64,000 nucleotides of DNA from Typhlomys cinereus (GCA_023101885.1 JALPQD010000631.1:220001-284000); one strand, 5' to 3'. Positions 1-11,479 are shown, numbered from the stretch's first letter. Notes: generated by a model not told the origin, from the sequence alone. Made by a program: numbers and translations.

Positions 1-639
1 GTGATTCAGTAGCGGCCGAACAGGTGCGACCCAGGGTCGTGAAGCAGACAGACACAGGTCCCAACCGGCGAAGCCCGGCCAAGTACAACCCGCTGTCTTT
101 TGGCTTCTACCCCGGAGTCGGGGGTGGGGGGGGGGGGTGTCTTACTTTATGTCCCCCAATGCCCCAACCCTCCTCCCAATCCCGCATCAGGTGGAAGCCA
201 GTAAGGCGAACAGGGAGGGTTTCAGCACCAAAATTCACCAGGAGGATGGAATGTGCCAATTCTCTTTCCGCGGTGAACAGAGAAATCTCGAATTTTCTAC
301 ACCCAAGTTTCTGTTCAGGACCAAGCTACTGCCCCAGAGAAACCACTTGGGGGACCTGAATTCAACTAGAAGCAATAGTTGCCCATTCTCAAAAATGTCG
401 AAACAACAACAAAAAATCTGCTCAGAGCTCAAGATCCTCAAATCGGTACCCAAGAGGACCCTTAATTCCAGGAAAGCTGCTATGGACAGACTTCTGTTTG
501 TTTGTTGTTTCCAAATGTAACAGTTCATTTAAGTAGCCTGCATAGGTAAACCAGTGAGTAAGAGGCCATGTCTCTGCTTTGGGGTGTACCCCTCGACCCA
601 CTCTAGCTCTGAGAGACAGCAAACTCTTGCCTTTTGTTT
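1..639. other. Unique intergenic DNA, nothing recognised
   Basis: No repeat family, RNA gene or convincing coding frame is recognisable. There is a short G tract at about 124-138. The open frames here are short, overlap each other on both strands and match nothing known to me. Confidence 0.5.
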
Positions 640-960
640 ATGGGTGAGAGATACGCATTGTGGCAGCAGCCGAGCGAAGGGGGGAAATTAATTGCAGCCA
701 ATTAATAATTAATCCCCTTTAAACAGCTTTATTATCTCTCCCGAACGACAGGGATTTGTCTGATAACCCCCCGAAGACCAAATGTCAAGTTTAACCAAAT
801 AGTTATTGCTTTATCAAGCCGAGTCTGCAAATAAATTAATCAAAAGCAAATCTGTCCTTTGTGCGGCTCATTTGCGGGTAATGGATGGATATGAAGATTT
901 GCCGATATTATTGTCTGTCATTCAATCTAACAAAGTGAACATTTATTGCATATATATTAA
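640..960. promoter_or_regulatory. Candidate conserved regulatory element with homeodomain-core palindrome
   Basis: This repeat-free stretch is dense in ATTA/TAAT cores. It contains a perfect inverted repeat at 687-706 (8-bp arms ATTAATTG and CAATTAAT around a 4-nt spacer), flanked on the outside by GGGG and CCCC. Further AT-rich words follow up to about 960. Such clustering is typical of developmental enhancers bound by homeodomain proteins. The enhancer call is inference, since conservation could not be tested. Confidence 0.35.
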
Positions 961-1915
961 AAATTATCCCAGAATCGAGTGGCGCCGGGTTGCATTTATT
1001 GGAGCCTTCCCAGGGGTGAGGTCCCCTCGGATGCGGGGCGCGTGGGGAAGAGAGAAAGTGTAGAAGCACTTTGGAGTCCCAAATCTCTTTAAGTCCCCGC
1101 GTCTCCCACCGCCCTCTCTCAGAGGCGACCAGCCTTTGCTTTCCGCACTAGGACGTGCGGGCCACCGCTGGTCAAGTGCTGGGGGCCAGTGGAGCCCAGT
1201 TACTGTCAAAACCAGAGGCCTGGCACTGGCCAGGGACCGACTGCGGGACATTTGGGAAGGGCGTGTGATTGAGGGGAGTGATCGAGGGAGGGGACAGCTC
1301 TCCTTTGTCTTCTCTCTGGGGTTACATCATTTTCTAATTAGGCATAAAATTGTGTTCATACACTGGTATCGAGGCCTTCATAAACATCGCCATTATGGCG
1401 CATAAGCGCGCCATTGTGGGGAGGCCATCCCAAAATAGAAAGTGCTGGGAGACAGAGAGGCCTGGAGTCCGGAGGCCCGGCTTTGTCCTCCCCTGGGAGA
1501 AGATGGATGGCTAGTGTCACGCTGATGATGACTTGAGACTATTAAATTGTCGGGGGGGGGGGAAGCATCTTTATCAGGCCCCAGCACCGGTGGAAAACTC
1601 TAGAGCCTGAAATCAGTGGGTCTTGGAAGGAAGAGAAGGGCCGGGTGGCTGAATTGTCAGGGCAGGTAGAGGCCAGAGGGAGGACGGAGGCCCGCGGAGG
1701 CTGTCGCAGTCTCCTTCCCCAGAAACGCCGGATCAGCGGTTGCTACCGCTCAGGGCACAGGTGATCATGAGTTCCTTCCCCACTGGGCAGTCGGGGCTAG
1801 CGGACCCGCTTACCGGAGAATGAGGGCAGCGAACCTAGAACAGAGGAGGGTTGTGCCAGGAGGGAACACAATTGTCCCCATTATTTGGAGCTGAGACCCA
1901 AGCCCAGCCTTCTGC

Positions 1916-1918
<3 letters not shown>
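961..1918. other. GC-rich unique DNA, no gene seen
   Basis: GC content is raised and scattered CpGs occur, most densely at about 970-1160 and 1660-1750. I see no repeat signature and no recognisable exon. The stretch might be a weak CpG-island shore, but CpGs are sparser than in the islands near 6.2 and 12 kb. Confidence 0.4.

Positions 1919-1949
<31 letters not shown>
1919..1949. repeat. (GT)n microsatellite
   Basis: About 15 uninterrupted GT units. There is no recognisable SINE head on either side, so this looks like a free-standing microsatellite rather than a SINE tail. Confidence 0.95.
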
Positions 1950-1951
<2 letters not shown>

Positions 1952-3162
1952 AACTGGATGGAGATGGATGGTGGCGCCCTGAATCCCCGGCACCGTGTCA
2001 GACCCGGGACAATTACAGTCCCGCCAGGATGGACACACAGCCCACCATCCTGACCCCGGGCATGCAGGCCCACACACGGCCAGCGCCGCAGAGGCGATTC
2101 TCTCGCCTTTACAATAACCCGACTTGACATAAATAACTCCCCCGTGCTTGTCTACATCTGCTTGACCTTCTGAACTCGCGGAAGCGCCTCACTGCATTTC
2201 TTCTTTCGAAAAATAAAACAATTTTGGTACTATGAATCTCACTATCCTTTCTTGTCTATCTCTAGTATGTGTTCTCTAGTGTCTTGAAATGCACGATACT
2301 GTCACACAAGTCAGTTCGCTTCAGGGAAAATGTTTTTCAAGATGTGTTTGCGCTCTTCCAGGTGGCCTAAGAGCACTCGTTGCCCCAGGCAGTGATCTAG
2401 TTTCCAGACTCTCTAGGTGGTCCTGGATGATCTGGATCAGCACTCGTGTGTAGGGACCTCTGCTTGGTCTAGGGCTGTCTGTCCTGCATGTCCCAGGGTC
2501 ACTGGGCAGGAAGAGTTTGCCTCCAGTGGGCATTGCCATTAACTGGGTCTGGCAAGAGGCAAGGAATGGGCCAGGGCAGTGTCATGCTGATGCCACAGTC
2601 CCCGGACAGGACAAAGCCGAGGTAGTGAAATGATTATGAACTTTCTAGGGGATCGCCTGACCTGCTAGACCGGCCTGGAAATGCTGTCTTGGAGGTTCCC
2701 TCTCGGTGTTGATGGGGCTGGCAGTATCCTGCCACTGACCTCCAACCAGTCTTCTGTTGCCTGGTCAAGCCCTGTGGGGCTCCAAATTACAGACTGAGTA
2801 AGTAAGAGGCTCAAACCTCAGAGCTGGAAGGGCTCTGTCAGACACTGTGCCAAAGCAAAGAAGAAAGTCTCTTCTGTCCCCAACTCCTCCATTTAGACTC
2901 AGGGGTCACCTCTCCTTCCCTACTTTCTGAGGAGGAGGTACTGAGACCTAGGCTAGTACTTCCGGCCCTTAGGTTTGAGTTCTCCCCCTCCTCCTTGAAG
3001 ACTGAATGGGAAACCGCAGTTTTAGCTGCTAAGACTTTGCCTTACTTAGAAGCTGCATCAAAATGAGTACAGGGTAATCATGGGATTCTGAAAAGCTGGG
3101 GCCAGTTTTTCTTATGCCCTGGTTTCTTTTCATTAAAGGAAGTTTCGTTTAAATGTTCGCAT
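1950..3162. other. Unique DNA, no gene seen
   Basis: This is mixed-composition unique sequence, moderately CpG-containing up to about 2110 and ordinary thereafter. No repeat or exon is recognised. Confidence 0.45.
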
Positions 3163-3285
3163 ATGCTGAGCATGGTGGTTCATGCCTGCAATCCCATCAC
3201 TTGGGAAGTTGAGGCAGGAGGATCAGGAGTTCCTGAGTGAGTTGGTATCTCAGAACAGCTGAGCAAGAATAAAATATATCAATAA
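3163..3285 (+). mobile_element. B1 SINE, degraded
   Basis: The sequence follows the B1 (7SL-derived) left end: 'gagcatggtggttcatgcct', then 'caatcccatcacttgggaag', then 'gaggcaggaggatcaggag'. The 3' part is eroded. This is a forward-strand, 5'-proximal B1 copy of considerable age. Confidence 0.8.
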
Positions 3286-3859
3286 GCAAACATGTGAGTG
3301 TCTGGATCATGATTCTCACACTGTCCCATCCATGTCAGTGACTTAGTCATAAGCTGGTGGTAGTTCCTTGATTAGCATCCTTAGTTCCATCTAATGATAC
3401 ATCAGATACTAATCATTCTTCAATTCCTCAAATACTTCACAATAGCTCTATATACAATACAAAAGAACACCAAAACTGTACACTTGGTTATCTGGATGTG
3501 GGACATAGGGGCTAAATGTAAGTACTAATGGGTTTTTTAATGTCACCTAGTTATAGAATAACAGGATTTGGGTTTAAGCTAGATTGAACAATTTCTGACT
3601 AGGGTCAGGTATAGAAAAACTCTAAGCCTTAGGTTTTTTTTTTTTTTTTTTTCTCCAATGAGATGTGCATGTTGGAAATTCTGCATGCTCTGGGAGTCTT
3701 TCTTAGCTGTCTAGAGGCAATCAAGGAATAGGGTATTCATAGGCAAGGTATGAATGAATGAGCAGCCAGGTCCCTGGAGCAAGTCTGAGGAAGACACCAT
3801 TCTCTGAATGTGCCTCTGAACTTCAGATAATGGAGGACAATGACTGGAACACACTGTAG
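3286..3859. other. Unique DNA with a T tract
   Basis: No gene or repeat family is recognised. A 19-nt T run lies at 3634-3652. It has no SINE body to its right, so it is not convincingly the A-tail of a reverse-strand retroposon. Confidence 0.45.
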
Positions 3860-4050
3860 ATAAGGAGTTCAACTCCCATTGTGTAAGTTTAGTTGGCTTA
3901 GTCACTCTTTCTCAATTGGTTTCCTCTTCTATATCATGGGAGCATCAAATGTCTGTCCTGCTTACTCACGAAGTAGCTGTAAGGATCAATGCTGATAATG
4001 TATGTAAGTGCGCTCTGAAAATGCACGACATCACAGTAATTAAGATATAA
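3860..4050 (+). mobile_element. MIR SINE fragment
   Basis: Several MIR core and tail landmarks occur in order. They include 'agtcactctttctcaattgg' followed by 'tttcctcttctatatcatgg' (the 'cctcagtttcctcatctgtaaaatgg' region), then a 'gctgtaaggatcaatg' segment, then 'aatgtatgtaagtgcgc'. Divergence is high, as expected for this old tRNA-derived family. Confidence 0.7.
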
Positions 4051-4989
4051 AGAATGAGCCAGGAGACATCCCTATGTTTGCTGCCCTAGATAGATTTCCT
4101 CCTCCTTGGGGCTCAGCAGGAATTCAGGGATATGGTCTTGAACTGTAGGGAGTCACAGCTGGGAATAATGTACCAGTTGCTAAGTGCCAGGATAGCATAT
4201 TCCTTGACTCATAGCCTCTACCTATGGATACCAGAGAAAGTCTTCATCGTGTATATAAGTAAAGTCTTGCAGAGATGTGGCACATACAGCAAAAATACTG
4301 CTTCCGTAAGCTTCACTGAATTTCAGGACTTTGCTACTGGGCCGTTTCCTTGGAAACAAGATTCATTATTGATGGGGGGGGAAGTGAGAAAGTGAGAAGC
4401 TTTTAAGGTTATTTGGCTGGTCTTTTCAGGGGAAGAAATGCATGCTTTTACTCTGATCAGGAAAAATCAAACAGAACTCCAAGTGTTCTTTGCGTAGAGC
4501 TCCTGTTAGGAATCTTCCTGAGATTAGGAAGGAGGATCCAATGTGTTCTGAGAAAAAAGAACCTTAGCTCTTCAAAGGAAGATTGTACCTCAGAGAGAAA
4601 AACACTGAAGAAAGGATTCCCGGATGTATGTGACCCCAGGAAGGAGCAACTCACCTTTCTCCTAGAAGCAGAAGTTGGTACAGTCACTGGCCTCTTAGAG
4701 ACCCATCCCCTATTGCCTATGAAATTCACACAGCAGGTTCTCAATGAAGAGAGCTGCCTTGCCTTTCATTCTCTTAACTTTGGTGATAAATGTTAACTGA
4801 CCCCATACTATCCATTGTGGTGCCATTGTCGGGAATGTTGATGGATCTGGTTTTTTCGTCCGCATTATGGAGCTGCCTCTCTTGCAGATTTATGCATTTT
4901 TGATATTACATTCTTTCTCTCATTAAGCCTGTGTGCTTGTTGACTTTCATTGACCCCCTGCCCCAGTCCCTAATACTTTTCCATATTTA
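4051..4989. other. Unique DNA, nothing recognised
   Basis: No repeat or coding family is recognised. Two overlapping open frames on opposite strands near 4413-4796 have no recognisable domain and are treated as chance. Confidence 0.45.
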
Positions 4990-6110
4990 ATATTGAGACA
5001 TTTTTCTCAGTGCCACTGTTGTCTTTGTTGTTATTCACGTGACGGCTGTCCCTAATGGCCTGGGCTGTTTGTTCTGTTCTTGAACTTGGTGGGGTCACAC
5101 ATTCTTAAACAGGGATGTTCTCTGAATGTCCACCCTTGCTGTCCAGCTAAACTGCCCTGTGTCACCAGCTCTGCCCTTTTCTCTGCCCCTAACTACCAAC
5201 CGCCCCTAATCACTTAAACAAACACCTTTCCTAATGGTGCCCGGGGCCCCCTGAGCCTTTTGGGTTTTGTTTAACTGAACGGCTAATGCTCTGCTCGGCC
5301 CACCGGCGGCTTGGCCTCCCTGACCTGATACATCGCAACTCTTCTCCTTGGAGCGCATGCCTTGTCCAGTGCCCCCTGGGCCAAAGGCCAGGGTCCAGGC
5401 AAGATTGACCAGCTGCTTGAGGTGAACCAAAAAAAAAAAAAAAAAAAAAGGCACCAACAGACAACTTCAGCTCAGAGTGGGCACATGAATGCATTCATTT
5501 ATCACTCCCACCCCAACCTAGCCACAATCTCCAGCTTGTGAACAAGACAAAGGGAAAATATTGGAAGATGGGCAGGAGGGGCCCATCTTGCACCAGAACT
5601 CTTAGCTTCCTTCTTGGGGGCCGTCTGTTCAGTTTCACAACACTTACAAGACCAATTTCCAGAATTGAAGTTGCCTGGTGTTTTGATTCTTCCTTTGCCT
5701 GTGCATTTGTGCCCTGAAGGTCCCTTGCAAATGGATACTAATTGTGGGGGCTGCACGCTGCTGGCTGCTCCAGTGCCCCAGGGGCCCCGAGGACCTGCTT
5801 CTCAAAGCCTTAATTGACAAGGACCTGTCTGTATTTAGGAGCAGCTGGTCCGGAGCGTTGGCACATCAGTGCAATCTTAACGCAGCATCCCTAGCCCCGA
5901 GGAAGATGAGGGTAAATGTGGTTAAAATGAAGGAAGATTTATAGCCGGCCCCCTTGGGTAATAGGACGGAAGACAGCTCCCAAGATTTTCCTCTACGAGG
6001 GTATTCATTCATCAGCTCCTGGGCCTGGGAGCCCGGTAGGAGGCTCGGCTATTATTACTAGTTGGGGGAGGAGGCTGTCTTGGAACAATTAAGCAGGTGA
6101 CAATATTTCA
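4990..6110. promoter_or_regulatory. Candidate conserved regulatory block
   Basis: About 1.1 kb is repeat-free apart from an A21 run at 5429-5449. Two sub-blocks stand out: about 5040-5425 (CCTAAT/TTAA-type words with modest CpG) and about 5590-6000 (CTTAATTGAC near 5809, GGTTAAAATG near 5921, TTTATAGCC near 5938). Composition and lack of repeats resemble regulatory DNA next to a CpG island. Function is inferred only. Confidence 0.3.
5429..5449 (+). repeat. Poly(A) run
   Basis: 21 consecutive A residues. The preceding 150 bp shows no SINE or processed-transcript signature that I recognise, so this is annotated only as a homopolymer. Confidence 0.9.
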
Positions 6111-6114
6111 CTGT

Positions 6115-6475
6115 AGTGCATCGCCCCCCAAGCTGGCCCAGCACGACCGCCGTCTCCGGCTTCCGCGGACCCCGGCGGCGCCGGTGCCTCTGCCCAAGTC
6201 TCGCTCTGGGTTAATGTTGGCGCCGCGGGTAGGCGGGGAAGGAGGAACCGAGGGCGCTCTGGCTGCCCTTCCCGGGAACAGGGAGGCATTCAGAGGCCCC
6301 CGCGACTGGGCGAGGTCGTTGCAAAGTCCCACAGTGCTACGGGAAGGGGTGATGGCCCTGGCTGGCTACTCCTTCCGGCTCCCCAGCGGGCGCGCCCCGC
6401 TCCCCGACTGCACCGGGCGAGCGCTTTTCCGAGACCTGCGCGCTCCGGAGACACCGCCATTCAGGCGGTTACAAA
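6115..6475. promoter_or_regulatory. CpG island
   Basis: CpG dinucleotides are frequent throughout (for example GGCGGCGCCGG near 6172, GGGCGCGCCCCGCTC near 6388, GCGAGCGC near 6416) and GC content is high. No TATA box, splice pattern or recognisable exon is visible. In mammals such islands mark promoters or Polycomb-regulated developmental elements. A 153-aa open frame crosses it on the + strand but shows no known domain and is expected in stop-poor GC-rich DNA. Confidence 0.65.
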
Positions 6476-7045
6476 GAAAGCCCGATGCACCCGGTTTTGT
6501 TGCGATGTGTGGGAAATACTTTGATGTCCGTCCAGTTCGCACGTGTGAACAGGGATAATGGGGTTTGGGCACCTTCATTGAAATTTGAAGTTTTTAAAGT
6601 AGAAATTCCCCAACTTTTGCCTGTTTTGCTCAACTTTTTCTTTTTCTTTTTTTCTGCCGTCAGGAACAATGCCAACATTGAAGCCCTCGGTTGGAGTCTG
6701 CACAGTTGGAGATCTTTGGTGCCATTTTAGACATCTTTGGATTTCATCAATCAAACTGACTGCAATTTTCCATAAAAACCCTGAATTTGGGTCAGAAAGT
6801 GGGCAAAGTAGATAAAGATCATTCGAGCTGTCTTATAAGATGATAAATAGATATCCTTTCAGGCCAACAATGCCAACGTGCAGTTTTGTGATTTCCTTCC
6901 ATGGGTCTGAATGCAGTGAGTCGAAACGATTTAGACATGTTTTCCCATGGTTTGGGGGGGGGTGTCTTGACGTACTTGTCAATAGTACCCTGACCTTTTT
7001 TCTCCATCGAATTGCTAAATGTGTTAGTTGCTGTGGGTATTTTTC

Positions 7046-7048
<3 letters not shown>
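6476..7048. other. Unique DNA downstream of CpG island
   Basis: No repeat or gene is recognised. CpG content drops quickly after about 6560. A T-rich run occurs near 6634-6653. Confidence 0.4.

Positions 7049-7100
<52 letters not shown>
7049..7100. repeat. (TG)n microsatellite, about 26 units
   Basis: About 52 bp of uninterrupted TG with no SINE body recognisable on either side. Long alternating purine-pyrimidine DNA of this kind can adopt Z-DNA. Confidence 0.95.
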
Positions 7101-7101
<1 letters not shown>

Positions 7102-8349
7102 CCTCTGAAGAAACTCGCATGAGAAGAGGACTGTAATATTAATATTGATCTAGACAATTCTCTGAGAATAGACCAGTTCCATGGGCCCTGTGAGTTGGTG
7201 TTAGGATTTCCATCTGCTAAGGGGCTGTTTCTGAGCTGCTGGTGACACCATTTCAGACACCATACTGGGATGTGAACTCACTTTCTTAACAATAACAAGC
7301 ACAACACCCACAGACTTGTCTCATCCTTATCCTTGAACTTGATGAATGGACTTTTGTGTAAGGTTAACAAAAGGGAGTGTTCGAACACACAGCAGAAGAA
7401 AACTGCAAAAGATGGTAGCCCACTGCCTCGGGAGAATTTCAAAACGTTGGCTGATGTGATTTCTTAGTGAATAAGAGTATCTCGAATCTTGTTCCTCTTT
7501 AGTAAAATAGTCATTCAGCTCTCTAGTCATGTGCCACTTGCTACCCATTGGCCTTTTGAAATTTCTTGACTCTTACCCTCCAACATGTGTCATCTTGATC
7601 ATCCCTTCTCCACTTGGAATTTCTGGTTAACCAGGTATTTTGAAAGGTTCTTGAAGAATCATTGATTCTTCATGGAGAAATCAGAGTTGCCCTTTTAGCT
7701 GCTTATGAATTATCTGAGGTGTTGTTATGAGTTCACACTTCTTGGGGGCAAACATACACAGCACACAGTAAATACACCATGTCTTCTGAGATACGACTCA
7801 CCCTAGCTTTGTCACCATCATTTCCTTCCTGTGCTCTCCCAAACTTGCTGTCAAATGTGTGCTATGGCGTCATCTGTGAAGGACAGTGCCATACAGTGGG
7901 AGTTAATTACTGTTATTAACTTACTGGCTTTATTAGTTTTGAATGAATCACATAGCTGTGGCTACAGTTATTTAAGCACTCTTTATTAGCTAAAATAATT
8001 TGTAATTTTTGGACATACATTTGCCATATAAGATTTGAAATGGCAATTGGAGGGTCAGAAAAGACCTCTGGCTAGCTTTGCTTGTCTTTGGCAAACCCGG
8101 CTCTCACTTTCTCTTAATGCATGACTATCTGACTCTTTATCTCAGTCTTTCAATACTATTTTATTTATTTAACCTTTTATATAACCCTATGCCTGCCAAG
8201 TAATGTCATAATTGAAAAATTGTTCGCTGAATTTCAAACAGACCATTACAATAACAAATTTGTTGACATGAAAATAATTATCATAATTATATTCAAATGT
8301 TTTTCCAATTGCTATCTCTTATTTCTAATATTTAGTTTGCACATAGGTA
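7101..8349. other. Unique AT-leaning DNA, nothing recognised
   Basis: No coding frame, RNA gene or interspersed repeat is recognised in this 1.2 kb. Base composition falls from the GC-rich 5' region to AT-rich by about 7900-8300. Confidence 0.4.
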
Positions 8350-8415
8350 TGATATTTGTGAAGTCTATGAATGGAGCATTTGCCCAGTACAGGAAAGGTC
8401 TTAGATTCAATTTCC

Positions 8416-8446
<31 letters not shown>
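8350..8446 (+). mobile_element. Degenerate ID SINE with CA tail
   Basis: The tRNA-Ala-like ID body is recognisable in order: 'gaatggagcatttgcccag', then 'gaaaggtcttagattcaatt' (the 'aaggccctgggttcaat' B-box region), running straight into (AC)n at 8417-8446. The original A-rich tail has been replaced by, or expanded into, CA repeats. Confidence 0.65.
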
Positions 8447-8448
<2 letters not shown>

Positions 8449-9024
8449 GATAAGAGAAATTTTGATAGTCACTTCCAATCAAAATCATAAAATCCCACTT
8501 AAAGCCATTATATAAATACATAGAAAGGTGGGATTTTGTTCACCATTGAAGTACCCGCCCATCTTCTACTGCATACACTGGTCACTGATAAAATTTCTAT
8601 TTTGGAATTGAAATATGTTCTGTACCAACAGTAAAGTTATTTGATCTCTTTTTTTTGTTGTTGTTGGTGAGCATGGAGACTCTACTGATAAAAAGAGAAA
8701 ATGCAGCACACAACACTCTATGAATAACATGAGGGTGTCAACACCAATACTTCAGGCTTGGGGCTTGAAATTCCATATTGGAGTCTGTGACTAGGGATGG
8801 AGTCACTTGCCTTCACAATACTGGCTCTCTTAAGCCTCTCAATGATGGAGCAGAGAGGGAATGTGTACATTAGTTTGTTTTCCTGTGTTTCAGAGGAGAA
8901 AACAGCCTCATACAACGGTGGTCATGACTTCCTGTTGGCAGCTCCTCAGTATAGCTGGGGCTCTTTTTTGTCTCCCTCATGCTGCTGAATTAGAAATACT
9001 CTTTTAAAATTTTCTTTCCCACAA
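8447..9024. other. Unique DNA, nothing recognised
   Basis: No gene, RNA or repeat family is recognised. Confidence 0.4.
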
Positions 9025-9160
9025 CAGAGGAAGAGAAGAGGGAAAGAGGGAGAGAATGAGAGAGAGAGAGTGAACGAAGAAGAAATGTAGGAAGGAAGGA
9101 AAAGGAAAGGAAAGCTAAGAAGAGGAGAAGAAGTGTGAGGAGAGGAGAGGAGGAAAACAA
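9025..9160. repeat. Homopurine (GA-rich) tract
   Basis: About 135 bp of almost pure A/G on the + strand, composed of interleaved GAGA, GGAA and GAAGG words with few pyrimidine interruptions. No SINE body abuts it. Such tracts can form intramolecular triplex DNA if they contain mirror symmetry. Confidence 0.85.
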
Positions 9161-9431
9161 TCCAAAAAACATTTACATCGAGTTCTTGTGAGCTCCTCCT
9201 CCCACCGACAGAATACCTTTAATAAGCTAATGCCAGGAGAAGTACAAGGTCAATTAAATCAATGCCAACATCCCGTTTGGAGGGTTACAACACTGGAGTT
9301 CTTTTTTATAAAAGAATTTTGTTTTAGAGAATTATCTGGATAGTTTCCACAGTATTTCCTACTGACAATAAAATGAGGAAAATGAAAAATGCTTTAAACT
9401 AGGGGTAGAGTGGTGTAACCTGGAGCTTATG

Positions 9432-9432
<1 letters not shown>

Positions 9433-9476
<44 letters not shown>
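9433..9476. repeat. (GA)n microsatellite
   Basis: About 22 GA units on the + strand, followed about 80 bp later by a pyrimidine-rich tract (9556-9682), so strand polarity of the purine run switches. Confidence 0.95.
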
Positions 9477-9478
<2 letters not shown>

Positions 9479-9555
9479 CACCATTCCTCTCCCCAAAGAA
9501 ATGAGAAGGAAAGAAAGTACTTGGGGTTCCAATTGTTCAGTCTGCTCAGATAGAA

Positions 9556-9743
9556 CATCTCCCCTTCCTCCCTCCTTTCTTTTTTTCCTTTCTTCTCCTT
9601 CCCTCCCTCCCTCCCTCCCTTCCTTCTTCCCTCTTTCTTTTCCTCCTTCATCTCCTCCCTCCTTTTCTCTCTTCCTTCCTTTGGAACCCAGGGCCTTGCA
9701 CGTTTCATAACCATGCTCCATTACTGAGCTATATTCCCAGCCC
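9556..9743 (-). mobile_element. ID SINE with long purine-rich tail
   Basis: On the reverse strand, 9743-9683 reads as an ID element: 'gggctgggaatatagctcag', then 'taatggagcatgg', then 'gcaaggccctgggttcc'. Its 3' tail on the reverse strand is the 125-nt purine tract 9682-9556 (G/A words such as GGAAGG, GGGAGG). ID tails are normally A-rich. This one has evolved into a long polypurine tract. Confidence 0.75.
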
Positions 9744-11323
9744 TATGTAATTCATTCTAACCCTATACCTCTTTGGGTAGCTACACATACATCTTAAGCA
9801 ATCCAAATAAAATTCATTTGGTTTCCTAATAAGTGTAATAGTTAAAGGCCACCATCATTAAATATCAATCCACAATTTCACAACGGCCAATTTATGCTTT
9901 TCAAAAATCTTTTAAAGTCATGTTAACATGTGCAATAAGCAGTGATAACATTCTTCCGGGCAGCCACAGCATCATTAACTTACGGTCATTACCTCCTTTA
10001 TGAGGGCGATTATCTCTGTAGTTATTGTCAAGTTTCATCATTTTTGAAAATAATGTGTTTACTAAGAAATTTTTTGGGGGGTAAATGGTGATACAAAGTA
10101 AATAATTTAAATGGAACCTATCTCGTGTTATCATTGAGCTGGGTAAATGAAGCAAAAAATCATGGAGGAAGGGGACAGTGAATTTCCTGAGTAGAGGTGC
10201 CTTTCTGGTTTACAAAAAAATGGCACATTACCAGCTCTTTGCAAGTAGGCAACACCATCCTACCTCAGACCATTTTCAAGTTTTAATAAGAATGTAATAA
10301 CCTGAGATTTAGAGGCAGCCAGAGCAAAGTTGTGGAATTTAATAGAGGCTAACATATGGGCCGGGTGTTAAAGTGGCATTCCCATCCAAACCCTAAAATG
10401 GCTTCAATCAGCAGGTATTCCAATGTTTATTTAATGAAGAAATGTGGGAGCAGCTGCCGTTTCCCCATTTCAGATTCAGTTTGCTTTCATTGCTCCGCAG
10501 CAAACCAGGAAGAAGAACAGATTTCAGCTGTAATTTGGGACACATCTATTAGATATGCAGGGCTAGACCAGTAGCTTCGCAAACAAGAACCCTGAGAGTA
10601 GTTTAAGAAAGAAAATCAAATACCACACCTCTGGGGATGAAATCTGTGGGTTGAGTTTGGGGATCTATTGTGTTGATTTTAAGTCTCACCAGTTTTCAAG
10701 TTTAGATGAAGCCTAGCAGCCTTTACATAGATAAATACAAACCGAATATGTTTTTGACTGACCATGTGGTACTCTTGCAGACTTATGAGTTTAATTTTTG
10801 TTTCCCAGTGCATGGTGGGCATTGGCAGCAACTTAATACTCTAACAAAATCAGTGGGAAAATCCATAGGCAGCTAGGGCTGGAGAGACATTTCTTGAACA
10901 GGGCTTGCTAGTTAGGAACGCACCGTTCATTTTACTACTGCTTGTTTCTTATGGACTTGGAGCCTGCTGATATATTTATTTCTTTGGTACATCTATGCCA
11001 TTTGAATAAATATAAATTAGAGAGAGACGTGCTGACTGCTCTCATTATTAAAAGATGCTGGACCTATTAGAAAGGCATCAAGTGGTTATTTGGCACCCCT
11101 AATACATTTTCTACTTAAGAGCCTACATCTAGCCTTTTTACATAGAGTTAAATGCAGTCTTACAACTTTTACCTCTTCTTTTTTATGAACAGTTTTCAAT
11201 TTGGCCAAAGGAATCATTGTAGAATAATACTACTAGAAAGTGGTCTATTGTAATAGATATAAGGATTAAGTTAGAGTTATACTTTTTAACGCTATCCAGT
11301 ACAAGCGGTGAGTTCGAGGAGGG
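9744..11323. other. Mostly unique AT-rich DNA with candidate element at 10320-10570
   Basis: No gene or clear repeat is seen. The stretch 10320-10570 is repeat-free and mixes AT cores (TTTATTTAATG near 10426, TGTAATTTG near 10530) with GC-containing words, resembling regulatory rather than drifting sequence. That reading is weak inference. A vague SINE-head-like string occurs at about 10876-10920 but was not called. Confidence 0.3.
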
Positions 11324-11348
11324 TTTTTTTTTTTTTTTTTTTTTTTTT
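11324..11348. repeat. Poly(T) run
   Basis: 25 consecutive T residues with no recognisable reverse-strand retroposon to the right. Confidence 0.9.
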
Positions 11349-11479
11349 GCTTTTTAGTTTCGCTGCAACACAGGCTTATTACTTTAAACACGCTTATTGG
11401 TGACTAAGGTACAGTATACAACTGATTTAGACTCGCAGAGGTCCCAGAGATTTATATAAACCCTACTGGGAGGTTGAAA

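Noticed and set aside
5429..5449. A21 run as the tail of a processed pseudogene or SINE
   Set aside because: The upstream sequence matches no known retroposon or transcript that I recognise, and no target-site duplication is visible.
6097..6558. 153-codon open frame on + strand
   Set aside because: It lies across a CpG island where stops are rare, is overlapped by frames on the other strand, and has no recognisable domain or splice/promoter context.
6819..7157. Frames encoding Thr-His or Cys-Val repeats
   Set aside because: Translation of the (TG)n microsatellite. The same applies to frames at 8.4, 15.2, 49.4 and 51.6 kb.
10876..10920. 'gggctggagagac' string resembling a tRNA-SINE head
   Set aside because: Only about 45 bp of weak similarity, with no B box, right monomer or tail.
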